Shown here one piece after another: positions 16,582 to 25,591 of a DNA stretch of 64,000 bases (positions are counted from its first letter, which is position 1; every line of letters begins with the position of its first letter). The notes beneath the pieces are model-generated. The model had not been told where the DNA came from, made no database searches, and was given only the letters and a program-made list of their open reading frames with translations. The translations under genes and the position numbers were made by a program. The DNA comes from Pseudomonas sp. UBA4617 (GTDB taxonomy: Bacteria; Pseudomonadota; Gammaproteobacteria; Pseudomonadales; Pseudomonadaceae). The stretch covers positions 62,001 to 126,000 of the forward strand of contig NZ_DGIR01000046.1 of NCBI RefSeq assembly GCF_002386445.1, in the 5' to 3' direction.

Positions 16582-17580
16582 ATGAAACTGAAGCGTTTGA
16601 TGGCGGCCCTCACCTTTGCCGCCGCTGGCGTTGCAACCGCCAACGCGGTGGCCGCTGTCGATCCTGCAATCCCGACCTACACCAAGACCACCGGTGTTTC
16701 GGGCAACCTCTCCAGCGTAGGTTCCGACACCCTCGCGAACCTGATGACTCTGTGGGCCGAGGCCTACAAGAAGGAATACCCGAACGTAAACATCCAGATC
16801 CAGGCGGCCGGCTCCTCCACCGCGCCACCCGCGCTGACCGAAGGCACCGCCAACCTCGGCCCGATGAGCCGCAAGATGAAGGATGTCGAGCTGCAGGCCT
16901 TCGAGCAGAAGTACGGCTACAAACCGACCGCCATCCCGGTTGCCGTCGATGCCCTGGCCGTGTTCGTGCACAAGGACAACCCTATCAAAGGCCTGACCAT
17001 GGCCCAGGTCGACGCTATCTTCTCCTCCACCCGCCTGTGCGGTGGCAAGGCCGACGTCAAGACCTGGGGTGACCTGGGCGTGACCGGCGACCTGGCCAAC
17101 AAGCCAATCCAGCTGTTCGGCCGCAACTCGGTATCCGGCACCTATGGCTACTTCAAGGAAGAAGCCCTGTGCAAAGGCGACTTCAAGCCTAACGTCAACG
17201 AACAGCCTGGTTCGGCTTCGGTCGTGCAGTCGATCAGCTCCTCGCTGAACGGCATCGGCTACTCGGGCATTGGCTACAAGACCGCCAGCGTCAAGACTGT
17301 TGCCCTTGCCAAGAAACAGGGCGGCGAGTTCGTCGAAGATAACGAAGCCAACGCCCTGAACGGCAGCTACCCGCTGTCGCGCTTCCTGTACGTGTACGTC
17401 AACAAGGCGCCGAACAAACCGCTGGCTCCGCTGGAGGCCGAGTTCGTCAAGCTGGTGCTGTCGCAAGCTGGCCAGCAGGTGGTGGTGAAGGATGGCTACA
17501 TCCCGCTGCCGGCCAAGGTCGTCGACAAGACCCTGGCTGACCTGGGCCTGTCCCATTCGGATAACGTCGCAAAAAAGTAA
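16582..17580 (+). CDS. pstS: Phosphate ABC transporter, periplasmic phosphate-binding protein
   Basis: A 332-residue secreted protein. Signal peptide of about 24 residues (MKLKRLMAALTFAAAGVATANA). The mature part has SSVGSDTLANLMTLWAE, AAGSSTAPPALTEGTANLGPMSRKMK with the phosphate-binding Ser/Thr loop, and GRNSVSGTYGYFKE, all typical of the long Pseudomonas PstS group. It binds inorganic phosphate with high affinity and hands it to PstCA. A Pho box lies upstream and AGGAGC precedes the start. A 9-bp hairpin separates it from pstC, which has its own Pho box, so pstS can be expressed above the permease genes. Confidence 0.95.
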   Translation: MKLKRLMAALTFAAAGVATANAVAAVDPAIPTYTKTTGVSGNLSSVGSDTLANLMTLWAEAYKKEYPNVNIQIQAAGSSTAPPALTEGTANLGPMSRKMKDVELQAFEQKYGYKPTAIPVAVDALAVFVHKDNPIKGLTMAQVDAIFSSTRLCGGKADVKTWGDLGVTGDLANKPIQLFGRNSVSGTYGYFKEEALCKGDFKPNVNEQPGSASVVQSISSSLNGIGYSGIGYKTASVKTVALAKKQGGEFVEDNEANALNGSYPLSRFLYVYVNKAPNKPLAPLEAEFVKLVLSQAGQQVVVKDGYIPLPAKVVDKTLADLGLSHSDNVAKK

Positions 17581-17592
17581 CTGACTGAGGCG

Positions 17593-17620
17593 GAGGCCGG
17601 CGTCAATAGCCGGCCTCTTC
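17593..17620 (+). terminator. Hairpin after pstS (weak terminator or mRNA-stabilising)
   Basis: GAGGCCGGC and GCCGGCCTC form a perfect 9-bp stem with a 7-nt loop 13 bases after the pstS stop. Only a short TTCC follows, so termination may be partial. Confidence 0.6.
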
Positions 17621-17668
17621 CACGATTCCTCAGCCCGAAGCCAGGCTTACTGTGCGGCGGGCTTTCGT

Positions 17669-17697
17669 GCGTCACTACTTTGTAATGTTTTTGTCAT
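17669..17697 (+). promoter_or_regulatory. Triple-half-site Pho box of pstC
   Basis: GCGTCAC, TTGTAAT and TTGTCAT start at 17669, 17680 and 17691, each 11 bases apart, matching three PhoB half sites in tandem. The last ends only 22 bases before the pstC ATG, so the mRNA leader must be very short or absent. Confidence 0.7.
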
Positions 17698-17719
17698 ACG
17701 GGATCGCTACGGTGTGCGC

Positions 17720-20008
17720 ATGAATGATCTGGCCAACTCCACCATGACCCAAAATACCCAGCCCGAGCGGATTGACTTCAATACGCCGGAGTTGCAACGC
17801 AAGCGCCGCATGCGCGCACTCAAGGACCGCCTGACCCGCTGGTATGTACTGGTGGGCGGGCTTGCCGTACTGGCGGCAATCACCTTGATCTTCTTCTACC
17901 TGGCCTATGTGGTGCTGCCGCTGTTCCAGGGCGCCGAGCTGACCAGCAAGAAGGCCCTGGAGCCGACCTGGCTGCAACAGGATGCCGGCAAGCCGCTGAT
18001 GATCGCGCTTGAAGAGCAGAACCTGGTGGGTATGCGCGTTTCGGACAAGGGCCAGGCACTGTTCTTCGATACCAAGACCGGTAACGCGCTCAAGCAGATC
18101 ACCCTGCCGCTGCCGGCAGGTACGCAGGTCACCTCGATCAGTGCCGACCAGCCGGGAAGCCCGCTGGTGGTGTTGGGCTTGTCCAATGGTCAGGCCCTGG
18201 TGTTCCAGCACAGCTACAAGGTTACCTACCCAGACAACAAGAAAACCATCGACCCCGGCATCGACTACCCGTACGGCGAGCAACCGGTCGTGCTCGATGA
18301 CCAGGGCCGCGCGCTGGAACATGTCAGCGTCAACGTCAATGGTGATGCCCTGGTGCTGGCCGGTTCCACCGGCGCGCACCTGCAGGTGGTCGAGCTGACC
18401 CGCAGCGAAAACATGATGACCGGCGAGGTCACTACCGAACAGAACCGCATCGAACTGCCGCAGATGACCGAAGCGGTGAAAAACATCTTCATCGACCCGC
18501 GTCAGCACTGGCTGTACGTGATCAACGGCCGCGCCACTGCCGATGTCTTCAGCTTGCGCGACAAGAGCCTAAACGGCCGTTACAAGCTGTCTGAAAGTGC
18601 GGACACCGAGATCACCGCCACGGCCCAGCTGGTCGGCGGCATCTCGCTGATCATGGGCGACTCCAAAGGTGGATTGACCCAGTGGTTCATGGCCCGTGAC
18701 CCGGATGGCGAATCGCGCTTCAAGCAGATTCGCAGCTTCCAGCTGGGCAAGGCCCCGATCGTGCAGATCGACGCCGAAGAGCGCCGCAAGGGCTTCATCG
18801 CCCTGGATGCCGAGGGCAAACTGGGCGTGTTCCACAGCACCGCGCACCGTACCCTGCTGGTCGAGCAGGCTGCCGAAGGCGCGGGCATCCTGGCCCTGTC
18901 GCCACGTGCCAACCGCATCATCATCGAAGAGGGCGGCAAGCTGCTGCCGCTGAGCCTGCGCAACCCGCATCCGGAAATTTCCTTCAGCGCGCTGTGGGGC
19001 AAGGTCTGGTACGAGAACTATGACGAGCCGAAGTACGTCTGGCAGTCGACTGCTTCGAACACTGACTTCGAGCCCAAGCTGAGCCTGTCGCCGCTGACCT
19101 TCGGTACCCTCAAGGCGGCGTTCTACGCCATGGTGCTGGCGGCCCCGCTGGCGATTGCCGCCGCCATTTACACCGCTTACTTCATGGCCCCGGGCATGCG
19201 CCGCAAGGTCAAGCCGGTGATCGAACTGATGGAAGCGATGCCAACAGTGATCCTCGGTTTCTTCGCCGGCCTGTTCCTCGCGCCCTACCTGGAAGGCCAC
19301 CTGCCGGGCGTGTTCAGCCTGTTCGTGATCATGCCGATCGGCATTTTGGCAGCAGGTTTCGCCTGGAGCCGGCTGCCCGAGTCGATCCGCCTGCGCATTC
19401 CGGACGGCTGGGAAGCGGCCATCCTGATTCCTGTAATCCTGGTGATCGGCTGGTTCGCCTTGTACATGAGCCCGCTCCTGGAAACCTGGTTCTTCGGCGG
19501 GGACATGCGCCTGTGGATCACCAACGACCTGGGTATCACCTATGACCAGCGCAACGCCCTGGTGGTGGGGATTGCCATGGGCTTTGCGGTTATCCCGAAC
19601 ATCTACTCCATCGCCGAAGATGCAGTGTTCAGCGTGCCGCGCAGCCTGACTCTGGGCTCCCTGGCGCTCGGTGCCACGCCCTGGCAGACCCTGACCCGTG
19701 TGGTCATCCTCACCGCCAGCCCGGGTATCTTCTCGGCGTTGATGATCGGTATGGGCCGGGCGGTGGGTGAGACCATGATCGTGTTGATGGCCACCGGCAA
19801 CACCCCGGTGATGGAGCTGAACCTGTTCGAGGGCATGCGTACCCTGGCCGCCAACGTGGCCGTGGAAATGCCGGAATCGGAAGTCGGCGGCAGCCACTAT
19901 CGCGTGCTGTTCCTGGCCGCGCTGGTGCTGTTGATGTTCACGTTCATCATGAACACCTTGGCCGAGCTGATTCGCCAGCGTCTGCGCAAGAAATACTCGT
20001 CGCTTTGA
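17720..20008 (+). CDS. pstC: Phosphate ABC transporter permease PstC, extended form
   Basis: A 762-residue inner-membrane protein, more than twice the length of E. coli PstC (about 320). After a cytoplasmic head and one membrane helix (near residues 48-72, VLVGGLAVLAAITLIFFYLAYVV region) comes a region of roughly 380 residues, predicted periplasmic, rich in short beta-strand-like repeats. The permease core follows from about residue 455 (FGTLKAAFYAMVLAAPLAIAAAIYTAYF), with the coupling-helix motif SLALGATPWQTLTRVVILTA for contact with PstB. ATG at 17720 is used; a GTG two codons upstream and an ATG at 17744 are alternatives. None has a clear Shine-Dalgarno, fitting the very short leader implied by the Pho box. 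Confidence 0.92.
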   Translation: MNDLANSTMTQNTQPERIDFNTPELQRKRRMRALKDRLTRWYVLVGGLAVLAAITLIFFYLAYVVLPLFQGAELTSKKALEPTWLQQDAGKPLMIALEEQNLVGMRVSDKGQALFFDTKTGNALKQITLPLPAGTQVTSISADQPGSPLVVLGLSNGQALVFQHSYKVTYPDNKKTIDPGIDYPYGEQPVVLDDQGRALEHVSVNVNGDALVLAGSTGAHLQVVELTRSENMMTGEVTTEQNRIELPQMTEAVKNIFIDPRQHWLYVINGRATADVFSLRDKSLNGRYKLSESADTEITATAQLVGGISLIMGDSKGGLTQWFMARDPDGESRFKQIRSFQLGKAPIVQIDAEERRKGFIALDAEGKLGVFHSTAHRTLLVEQAAEGAGILALSPRANRIIIEEGGKLLPLSLRNPHPEISFSALWGKVWYENYDEPKYVWQSTASNTDFEPKLSLSPLTFGTLKAAFYAMVLAAPLAIAAAIYTAYFMAPGMRRKVKPVIELMEAMPTVILGFFAGLFLAPYLEGHLPGVFSLFVIMPIGILAAGFAWSRLPESIRLRIPDGWEAAILIPVILVIGWFALYMSPLLETWFFGGDMRLWITNDLGITYDQRNALVVGIAMGFAVIPNIYSIAEDAVFSVPRSLTLGSLALGATPWQTLTRVVILTASPGIFSALMIGMGRAVGETMIVLMATGNTPVMELNLFEGMRTLAANVAVEMPESEVGGSHYRVLFLAALVLLMFTFIMNTLAELIRQRLRKKYSSL

Positions 20009-20025
20009 TAGAAAGGTAGCGATCC

Positions 20026-21696
20026 GTGAAAAAGGATTCCCTCAAAGGCTGGTTCAAGAGTGGCGCCCCGGGCGTCTGGATGAGCGGCGGCGCGGTGGCC
20101 ATGGCGGTGATCATGACCGTCGGCCTGCTCGCGGTGATCGCCGTGCGCGGCCTGGGCCACTTCTGGCCGGCCGATCTTGTCCAGGCCACCTACAAGGTGC
20201 CGGGCCAGGCCGATCACGTCGTCATCGGCGAAGTGGTGCAGAAGGAGGAAGTATCCCGGGCGCGCCTGAAGGGCGCCGGCCTGCCGGTGCCTGATCAGGG
20301 CCCGGAGTTCATGACCAGGGAACTGATCAAGGTCGGTAACCGCGACCTCAACGGCAGCGACTTCACCTGGGTGGTCGGCGAGTGGCTGGTCGATGAACAG
20401 CACCCAGCCGACCTGATGGCGCTGGAGCGCCGCGAGTGGGGCAACTTCTATGGCTACCTGGTCAGCGTCAAGGAACAAGGCCGCGTGGTCGCCGAGGGGC
20501 CCGCGGCCTGGAACGAGCTGCAGGCCCGCCTCAAACGCGCCAGTCAACTGAGCAGCGAGCTGCAAAGCCTGGAGAAGAAAGATATCGGCGCCATCAACCA
20601 TGGCCTCGAGCGCCTGCGCCTGCAAGCGCGCAAGCTGGAGCTGGACGGCAAGCTGGATGCCGCCGCTCAGGCTGACCTGGACGCCGACCGCGCCGAGCTG
20701 AACAGCCGCTACAAGGCCATCGAGGAGCGCCTGACCGGCCTGCACCAGGACTTCGCCCGTGACAGCCTGGTGGCCCGTGATGCCAATGGCCGTGAAGTGG
20801 AAATCAACCTGAGCAAGGTGGTGCATGCGATCCAGCCGAACGCCATGTCAGGTTTCACCAAGCTGGGCAGCTATTTCACCAAGGTCTGGGAGTTCCTCAG
20901 CGATGACCCGCGTGAAGCCAACACCGAGGGCGGTATCTTCCCGGCCATCTTCGGTACCGTGATGATGACCTTGATCATGGCAGTCATCGTTACCCCGTTT
21001 GGTGTGCTGGCGGCTGTCTACCTGCGTGAATACGCCAGGCAGGGCCCGGTAACCCGGCTGATCCGCATCGCGGTGAACAATCTGGCCGGTGTGCCGGCGA
21101 TCGTCTACGGGGTGTTCGGCCTGGGTTTCTTCGTCTACGTGCTGGGTGGCTCGATCGACCGTCTTTTCTTCCCCGAGGCGCTGCCGGCACCCACCCTGGG
21201 TACCCCGGGCCTGCTGTGGGCTTCGCTGACCTTGGCGCTGCTGGCAGTGCCGGTGGTGATCGTGGCCACCGAGGAAGGCCTGGCGCGCATTCCGCGCACC
21301 GTGCGCGAGGGCTCGCTGGCCCTGGGTGCGACCAAGGCCGAGACCCTGTGGAAGATCGTCCTGCCCATGGCCAGCCCGGCCATGATGACCGGCATGATCC
21401 TGGCCGTGGCCCGCGCCGCCGGTGAAGTGGCGCCGCTGATGCTGGTGGGCGTGGTCAAGCTGGCACCGTCGCTGCCGGTGGACGGGAACTACCCGTACCT
21501 GCACCTGGACCAGAAGATCATGCACCTGGGCTTCCACATCTATGACGTCGGCTTCCAGAGCCCCAACGTCGAAGCCGCGCGGCCACTGGTGTACGCCACG
21601 GCGCTGCTGCTGGTGCTGGTGATCGCGGCCCTCAACCTCTCGGCCGTGTGGATCCGCAACCATTTGCGCGAGAAGTACAAAGCCCTCGACAGCTAA
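20026..21696 (+). CDS. pstA: Phosphate ABC transporter permease PstA, extended form
   Basis: A 556-residue inner-membrane protein, against about 300 for E. coli PstA. It begins with GTG, preceded by AAAGGT, 17 bases after pstC. After the first membrane helix (SGGAVAMAVIMTVGLLAVIAV) a region of about 250 residues, predicted periplasmic, contains a long coiled coil (LQARLKRASQLSSELQSLEKK to RYKAIEERLTGLHQ). The permease core begins near residue 305, with the EYARQGPVTRLIRIAVNNLAGVPAIVYG and GALAL-like coupling motifs (SLALGATKAETLWKIVLP). It pairs with PstC as the phosphate channel energised by PstB. Confidence 0.93.
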   Translation: MKKDSLKGWFKSGAPGVWMSGGAVAMAVIMTVGLLAVIAVRGLGHFWPADLVQATYKVPGQADHVVIGEVVQKEEVSRARLKGAGLPVPDQGPEFMTRELIKVGNRDLNGSDFTWVVGEWLVDEQHPADLMALERREWGNFYGYLVSVKEQGRVVAEGPAAWNELQARLKRASQLSSELQSLEKKDIGAINHGLERLRLQARKLELDGKLDAAAQADLDADRAELNSRYKAIEERLTGLHQDFARDSLVARDANGREVEINLSKVVHAIQPNAMSGFTKLGSYFTKVWEFLSDDPREANTEGGIFPAIFGTVMMTLIMAVIVTPFGVLAAVYLREYARQGPVTRLIRIAVNNLAGVPAIVYGVFGLGFFVYVLGGSIDRLFFPEALPAPTLGTPGLLWASLTLALLAVPVVIVATEEGLARIPRTVREGSLALGATKAETLWKIVLPMASPAMMTGMILAVARAAGEVAPLMLVGVVKLAPSLPVDGNYPYLHLDQKIMHLGFHIYDVGFQSPNVEAARPLVYATALLLVLVIAALNLSAVWIRNHLREKYKALDS

Positions 21697-21712
21697 TCCT
21701 GATCGCAAGCGT

Positions 21713-21736
21713 GCCGCGCCGAAGTGGCGCGGCCCT
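21713..21736 (+). other. Hairpin between pstA and pstB
   Basis: GCCGCGCC-gaagt-GGCGCGGC forms a perfect 8-bp stem followed by CCTTTG. It lies in the 72-base gap and may stabilise or partly stop the message. Confidence 0.5.
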
Positions 21737-21768
21737 TTGAAACGAATTGTTAGCGTATGGAGTTGACC

Positions 21769-22602
21769 ATGCAGCAAGAATCCCACGCCCACGGCATCGA
21801 CATGTCTGCCCTGGGTCGCGACAAGCAAAGCCTGCGCCTGGCTGAAGAAACCGTGGCCATCGAAGTACCGGGCTTGAGCCTGTTCTATGGCGACAAGCAA
21901 GCACTGTTCGACGTGCAGATGAACATTCCCAAGCAGCGCGTGACCGCTTTCATCGGCCCGTCCGGCTGCGGCAAGTCGACTCTGCTGCGCACCTTCAACC
22001 GCATGAACGACCTGGTTGACGGCTGCCGCGTGGAAGGCGCCATCAACCTGTACGGCCACAACATCTACCGCAAGGGCGAAGACGTGGCCGAGCTGCGCCG
22101 CCGTGTCGGCATGGTGTTCCAGAAGCCCAACCCGTTCCCCAAGACCATCTACGAGAACGTGGTCTACGGCCTGCGTATCCAGGGCATCAACAAGAAGCGC
22201 GTGCTCGACGAAGCGGTCGAGTGGGCGCTCAAGGGCGCGGCCCTGTGGGACGAGGTCAAGGACCGCCTGCACGACTCGGCCCTGGGCCTGTCGGGCGGCC
22301 AGCAGCAGCGTCTGGTCATCGCCCGTACCATCGCCGTGGAGCCGGAAGTGCTGTTGCTCGACGAACCGTGCTCGGCGCTGGATCCGATCTCGACCCTGAA
22401 AGTCGAGGAACTGATCTACGAATTGAAATCCAAGTACACCATCGTCATCGTGACCCACAACATGCAACAGGCGGCGCGGGTGTCCGACTACACCGCGTTC
22501 ATGTACATGGGCAAGCTGGTCGAGTTCGGCGATACCGACACCCTGTTCACCAACCCGGCGAAGAAGCAGACCGAAGACTACATCACCGGTCGCTACGGCT
22601 AG
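21769..22602 (+). CDS. pstB: Phosphate ABC transporter ATP-binding protein
   Basis: A 277-residue ABC ATPase. Walker A GPSGCGKST, Q-loop VFQKPNPFP, signature LSGGQQQR, Walker B VLLLDEPCSALDP and the switch His in VTHNMQQAARVSD are all intact. It powers PstCA at the inner membrane. The ATG at 21769 is chosen because GGAG lies 6 bases upstream; an in-frame ATG four codons earlier has no Shine-Dalgarno. Confidence 0.96.
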   Translation: MQQESHAHGIDMSALGRDKQSLRLAEETVAIEVPGLSLFYGDKQALFDVQMNIPKQRVTAFIGPSGCGKSTLLRTFNRMNDLVDGCRVEGAINLYGHNIYRKGEDVAELRRRVGMVFQKPNPFPKTIYENVVYGLRIQGINKKRVLDEAVEWALKGAALWDEVKDRLHDSALGLSGGQQQRLVIARTIAVEPEVLLLDEPCSALDPISTLKVEELIYELKSKYTIVIVTHNMQQAARVSDYTAFMYMGKLVEFGDTDTLFTNPAKKQTEDYITGRYG

Positions 22603-22665
22603 CAGCCCTGCGGCACAGGAACCAGACGATTACTGGAAGCTTTGAGCTTCTTCGCGGAGCGAATG

Positions 22666-23436
22666 ATGATCAACAAAGAAAGCCTTACCCATCACATTTC
22701 CCAGCAGTTCAACGCCGAGCTCGAAGAGGTGCGCAGCCACCTGCTGGCCATGGGCGGGCTGGTCGAGAAACAGGTCAACGACGCGGTCACCGCGCTGATC
22801 GAGGCCGACTCCGGCCTGGCTCAGCAAGTGCGCGAAGTCGACGAGCAGATCAACCAGATGGAGCGCAACATCGACGAGGAGTGCCTGCGCATCCTGGCCC
22901 GTCGTCAGCCGGCAGCGTCCGACCTGCGCCTGATCATCAGCATCTCCAAGTCGGTGATCGACCTGGAGCGTATTGGTGACGAGTCGACCAAGATCGCCCG
23001 CCGCGCCATCCAGCTATGCGAGGAAGGCGAGTCACCGCGCGGCTACGTCGAGGTGCGCCACATCGGCGACCAGGTGCGTAACATGGTCCGCGACGCGCTG
23101 GACGCCTTTGCCCGTTTCGACGCCGACCTGGCGCTGTCGGTGGCCCAGTACGACAAGACCATCGACCGCGAATACAAGACCGCCCTGCGCGAGCTGGTGA
23201 CCTACATGATGGAAGACCCGCGCTCGATCTCGCGGGTGCTCAGTGTGATCTGGGTGTTGCGTTCGCTGGAGCGGATCGGCGACCACGCGCGCAACATCTC
23301 AGAGCTGGTGATCTACCTGGTGCGCGGCACCGATGTACGCCACATGGGCCTCAAGCGCATGACCGCGGAAGTGCAGGGCACCGCGCTCGAAGATGGCGAA
23401 AAAGCTAATGTTCCGGCTGAACCTGACGATAAGTAA
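22666..23436 (+). CDS. phoU: Phosphate signalling regulator PhoU
   Basis: A 256-residue all-alpha protein with two PhoU repeats, each carrying the metal-binding E-D-x-x-R type motif (LIISISKSVIDLERIGDESTKIAR and LSVIWVLRSLERIGDHARNISE). PhoU links the Pst transporter to PhoR and dampens the Pho response when phosphate is plentiful. Two adjacent ATGs at 22663 and 22666 follow GCGGAGCG; the second is better spaced and gives MINKES. A TTG at 22642 is in frame but less likely. Last gene of the pst unit, ending in a strong terminator. Confidence 0.95.
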   Translation: MINKESLTHHISQQFNAELEEVRSHLLAMGGLVEKQVNDAVTALIEADSGLAQQVREVDEQINQMERNIDEECLRILARRQPAASDLRLIISISKSVIDLERIGDESTKIARRAIQLCEEGESPRGYVEVRHIGDQVRNMVRDALDAFARFDADLALSVAQYDKTIDREYKTALRELVTYMMEDPRSISRVLSVIWVLRSLERIGDHARNISELVIYLVRGTDVRHMGLKRMTAEVQGTALEDGEKANVPAEPDDK

Positions 23437-23454
23437 GGTTGCTCCCGAGCATCG

Positions 23455-23482
23455 ACGCCCGGCCTTGGCCGGGCGTTTTCGT
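23455..23482 (+). terminator. Intrinsic terminator of the pst-phoU unit
   Basis: ACGCCCGGCC and GGCCGGGCGT form a perfect 10-bp stem with a TT loop followed by TTTTCGTTT. Confidence 0.9.
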
Positions 23483-23600
23483 TTGCGGTCGAGGAGCCGG
23501 CAGGCACCCGCGAACGATATGAAGAAGTCCCGGCGTGACCAGGTTGTAGCGAATGGCCATTATTCGGCGGTAGGCTAGCCGGGATTCAGAAGGAGTATCG

Positions 23601-24497
23601 ATGAGTAAAGTGAATGTGCTGGTTGTGGATGACGCCCCGTTCATCCGCGACCTGGTCCGCAAATGCCTGCGCAACGCCTTCCCGGGCATGACCATCGACG
23701 ATGCCGTCAACGGTCGCAAGGCAATGGCGATGCTGGGCAAGGAAGCGTTCGACCTGGTCCTGTGCGACTGGGAGATGCCGGAAATGTCCGGCCTGGAACT
23801 GCTCACCTGGTGCCGTCAGCAGCCTGAGCTGAAAAACCTGCAGTTCATCATGGTGACCAGCCGTGGCGACAAGGAAAACGTCATCCAGGCGATCCAGGCC
23901 GGCGTGTCCGATTTCGTCGGCAAGCCGTTCACCAACGAGCAATTGCTGACCAAGGTGAAAAAGGCCCTGACCAAGATCGGCAAGCTCGATGGCCTGATGT
24001 CCAGCGGCCCGGCGCGCATCAACTCGGCGTTCGCCAACGATTCGCTGAGTGCCTTGACTGGCGGCAAACCAGAAGTGGCAAAAGTCACCGCATCGGCAGC
24101 GGCACCGGCACCTGCCAGGCCATCGGTCAGTGCCCCTGCCGCCGCTGCGCCACTGCCGACCGGCCGTGGCCAGGGCCAGTTACGCCTGGCCAGTGGCATG
24201 CAGGCTTGCGTGATCAAGGCGTTGAGCCTGAAAGAGGCCTTGCTGGTGGTTCGCCGTGGCGAAACGCTGCCGCAGGTGCTGGAAGGCGCCGTGCTGAACC
24301 TGGAGCAGGGTGAGAACGCCGAAGTCGCGCGTCTGAACGGTTACCTGCATGCCGTGGTGGCACTGGAGCCCAAGCCCGACAGTGACTGGCTGCAATTGAC
24401 GTTCAAGTTCGTCGACCAGGATGCGCAGAAGCTCGACTATCTGTCGCGCCTGATTGCTCGTGGAACTGCCCAAAAGCACTTTACCCCCGGCGCCTGA
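23601..24497 (+). CDS. Response regulator with a degenerate PilZ-like C-terminal domain
   Basis: A 298-residue protein. Residues 1-125 form a complete CheY-like receiver: acidic pair DD at 10-11, phospho-acceptor Asp56 in LVLCDWEMPEMSG, Thr/Ser in VTSRGD and the Lys in VGKPF. An Ala/Pro/Ser-rich linker (about 150-195) leads to a C-terminal domain of about 100 residues (LRLASGMQACVIKALSLKEALLVVRRG to the end) whose pattern resembles PilZ but lacks the RxxxR and (D/N)xSxxG residues that bind c-di-GMP. No cognate kinase is adjacent. It follows phoU after a terminator, with GAAGGAG before its ATG. The output is unknown; a protein-interaction role is inferred. Confidence 0.85.
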   Translation: MSKVNVLVVDDAPFIRDLVRKCLRNAFPGMTIDDAVNGRKAMAMLGKEAFDLVLCDWEMPEMSGLELLTWCRQQPELKNLQFIMVTSRGDKENVIQAIQAGVSDFVGKPFTNEQLLTKVKKALTKIGKLDGLMSSGPARINSAFANDSLSALTGGKPEVAKVTASAAAPAPARPSVSAPAAAAPLPTGRGQGQLRLASGMQACVIKALSLKEALLVVRRGETLPQVLEGAVLNLEQGENAEVARLNGYLHAVVALEPKPDSDWLQLTFKFVDQDAQKLDYLSRLIARGTAQKHFTPGA

Positions 24498-24520
24498 CCC
24501 CAGTTCCAGGCCGCCCTCTC

Positions 24521-24569
24521 TGTAGGTGCGGCCCTGGATCGCGCGAGAGCTGCAAGGCCGCTCCTGTAA
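24521..24569. repeat. REP palindrome
   Basis: TGTAGGTGCGGCC at the left is mirrored imperfectly by GGCCGCTCCTGTA at the right, between the response regulator and the M23 peptidase genes. Confidence 0.65.
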
Positions 24570-24661
24570 AAGGACCCCTGGGCCATCCGACCAACTGCAA
24601 TACCCGCCGTAAAACCGGCTGCTAGTCTTCGACAGACCATAACTGTCAAAAAGCCACCATC

Positions 24662-25558
24662 ATGCCCGCCCGCCTGCTGCTGTTCTGTGCAATGCTCATG
24701 GCTTCGGTGTCGAGCCAAGGCATGACGATCTACACGATCACCGATGATGGCCGTGTAACTTCCTATACCGACCGGCCTGGTCCTGGTGCCAGACCCTTGG
24801 TACAGCGCGAGCCCATGGTCGAGATGCACGAAGGCCAGGTGCAGCTGAATGCGATAACCTTCGACGGTGGCGTCAGCTTCTCGGCCCGCAACCAGCTGCA
24901 TGTGCCGGTAGAAGTGGAGTTGCGGCTGGACAACCTGGTGAACGCGCAAGGCGGTAATGCGCCGCGTATCGTGCGCCGGGTGTTGCCGCCGCATACCACG
25001 CAGATGCTCAGCGTGCTCAGGGGGCGGCCCGGGATGTTGCTGAATTACCGCTCGACCTTGCTGCAGGCCATGGGCGCGCCGGGCAAGCGGCCGAAGAGCT
25101 TTCGCTATGCCTTCCCTTGGGTCGGCGGACCGTTCCGTGTGACCCAGGGCCCCAATGGCCGAGTCAGCCATTTCGGGCCGAAAGGGCGCTATGCCATGGA
25201 CATCGCCATGCCCGAAGGCACCCCCATCATTGCCGCGCGGGAAGGTGTAGTGGTGAAGACGGAAAACCGCCAGAACGGGCGCGGGCCGAACCCGTCGGGC
25301 AATTTCGTGCGGATTCTGCACCCGGACGGCACCATGGGTGTGTACCTGCATCTGATGCGTGGCTCGGTGATCGTAGCGGAGGGGCAGCGGGTGCGACAGG
25401 GGCAGATGCTGGCCAAGTCCGGCAATACTGGCAACAGTACCGGGCCGCACCTGCACTTCGTGGTGCAGCGCAATGTGGGGCTGGCGCTTGAATCGATACC
25501 CTATCAGTTCGACAGGCCGATCAACGGGTTACCCGACTTCACTGCGGGCAACCCTTGA
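24662..25558 (+). CDS. M23-family metallopeptidase (LytM type), secreted
   Basis: A 298-residue protein with a signal peptide (MPARLLLFCAMLMASVSSQ) and a short DUF4124-like start (TIYTITDDGRVTSYTDRPGP). The C-terminal half is a LytM/M23 domain. The zinc site appears complete: His in VSHFGPKGRYAMD with its Asp, and the HLH pair in GPHLHFVV. Such enzymes cut peptidoglycan cross-bridges or act in envelope remodelling. The gene sits between the pst operon and phoBR, though no Pho box is visible directly before it. Confidence 0.88.
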   Translation: MPARLLLFCAMLMASVSSQGMTIYTITDDGRVTSYTDRPGPGARPLVQREPMVEMHEGQVQLNAITFDGGVSFSARNQLHVPVEVELRLDNLVNAQGGNAPRIVRRVLPPHTTQMLSVLRGRPGMLLNYRSTLLQAMGAPGKRPKSFRYAFPWVGGPFRVTQGPNGRVSHFGPKGRYAMDIAMPEGTPIIAAREGVVVKTENRQNGRGPNPSGNFVRILHPDGTMGVYLHLMRGSVIVAEGQRVRQGQMLAKSGNTGNSTGPHLHFVVQRNVGLALESIPYQFDRPINGLPDFTAGNP

Positions 25559-25591
25559 GACTGCCGGGCCTGCCTCGCAGGCCCATGGGCA

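Noticed and set aside
20848..22467. A 539-codon minus-strand frame opposite pstA and pstB
   Set aside because: His- and Gln-rich shadow of two well-identified genes.
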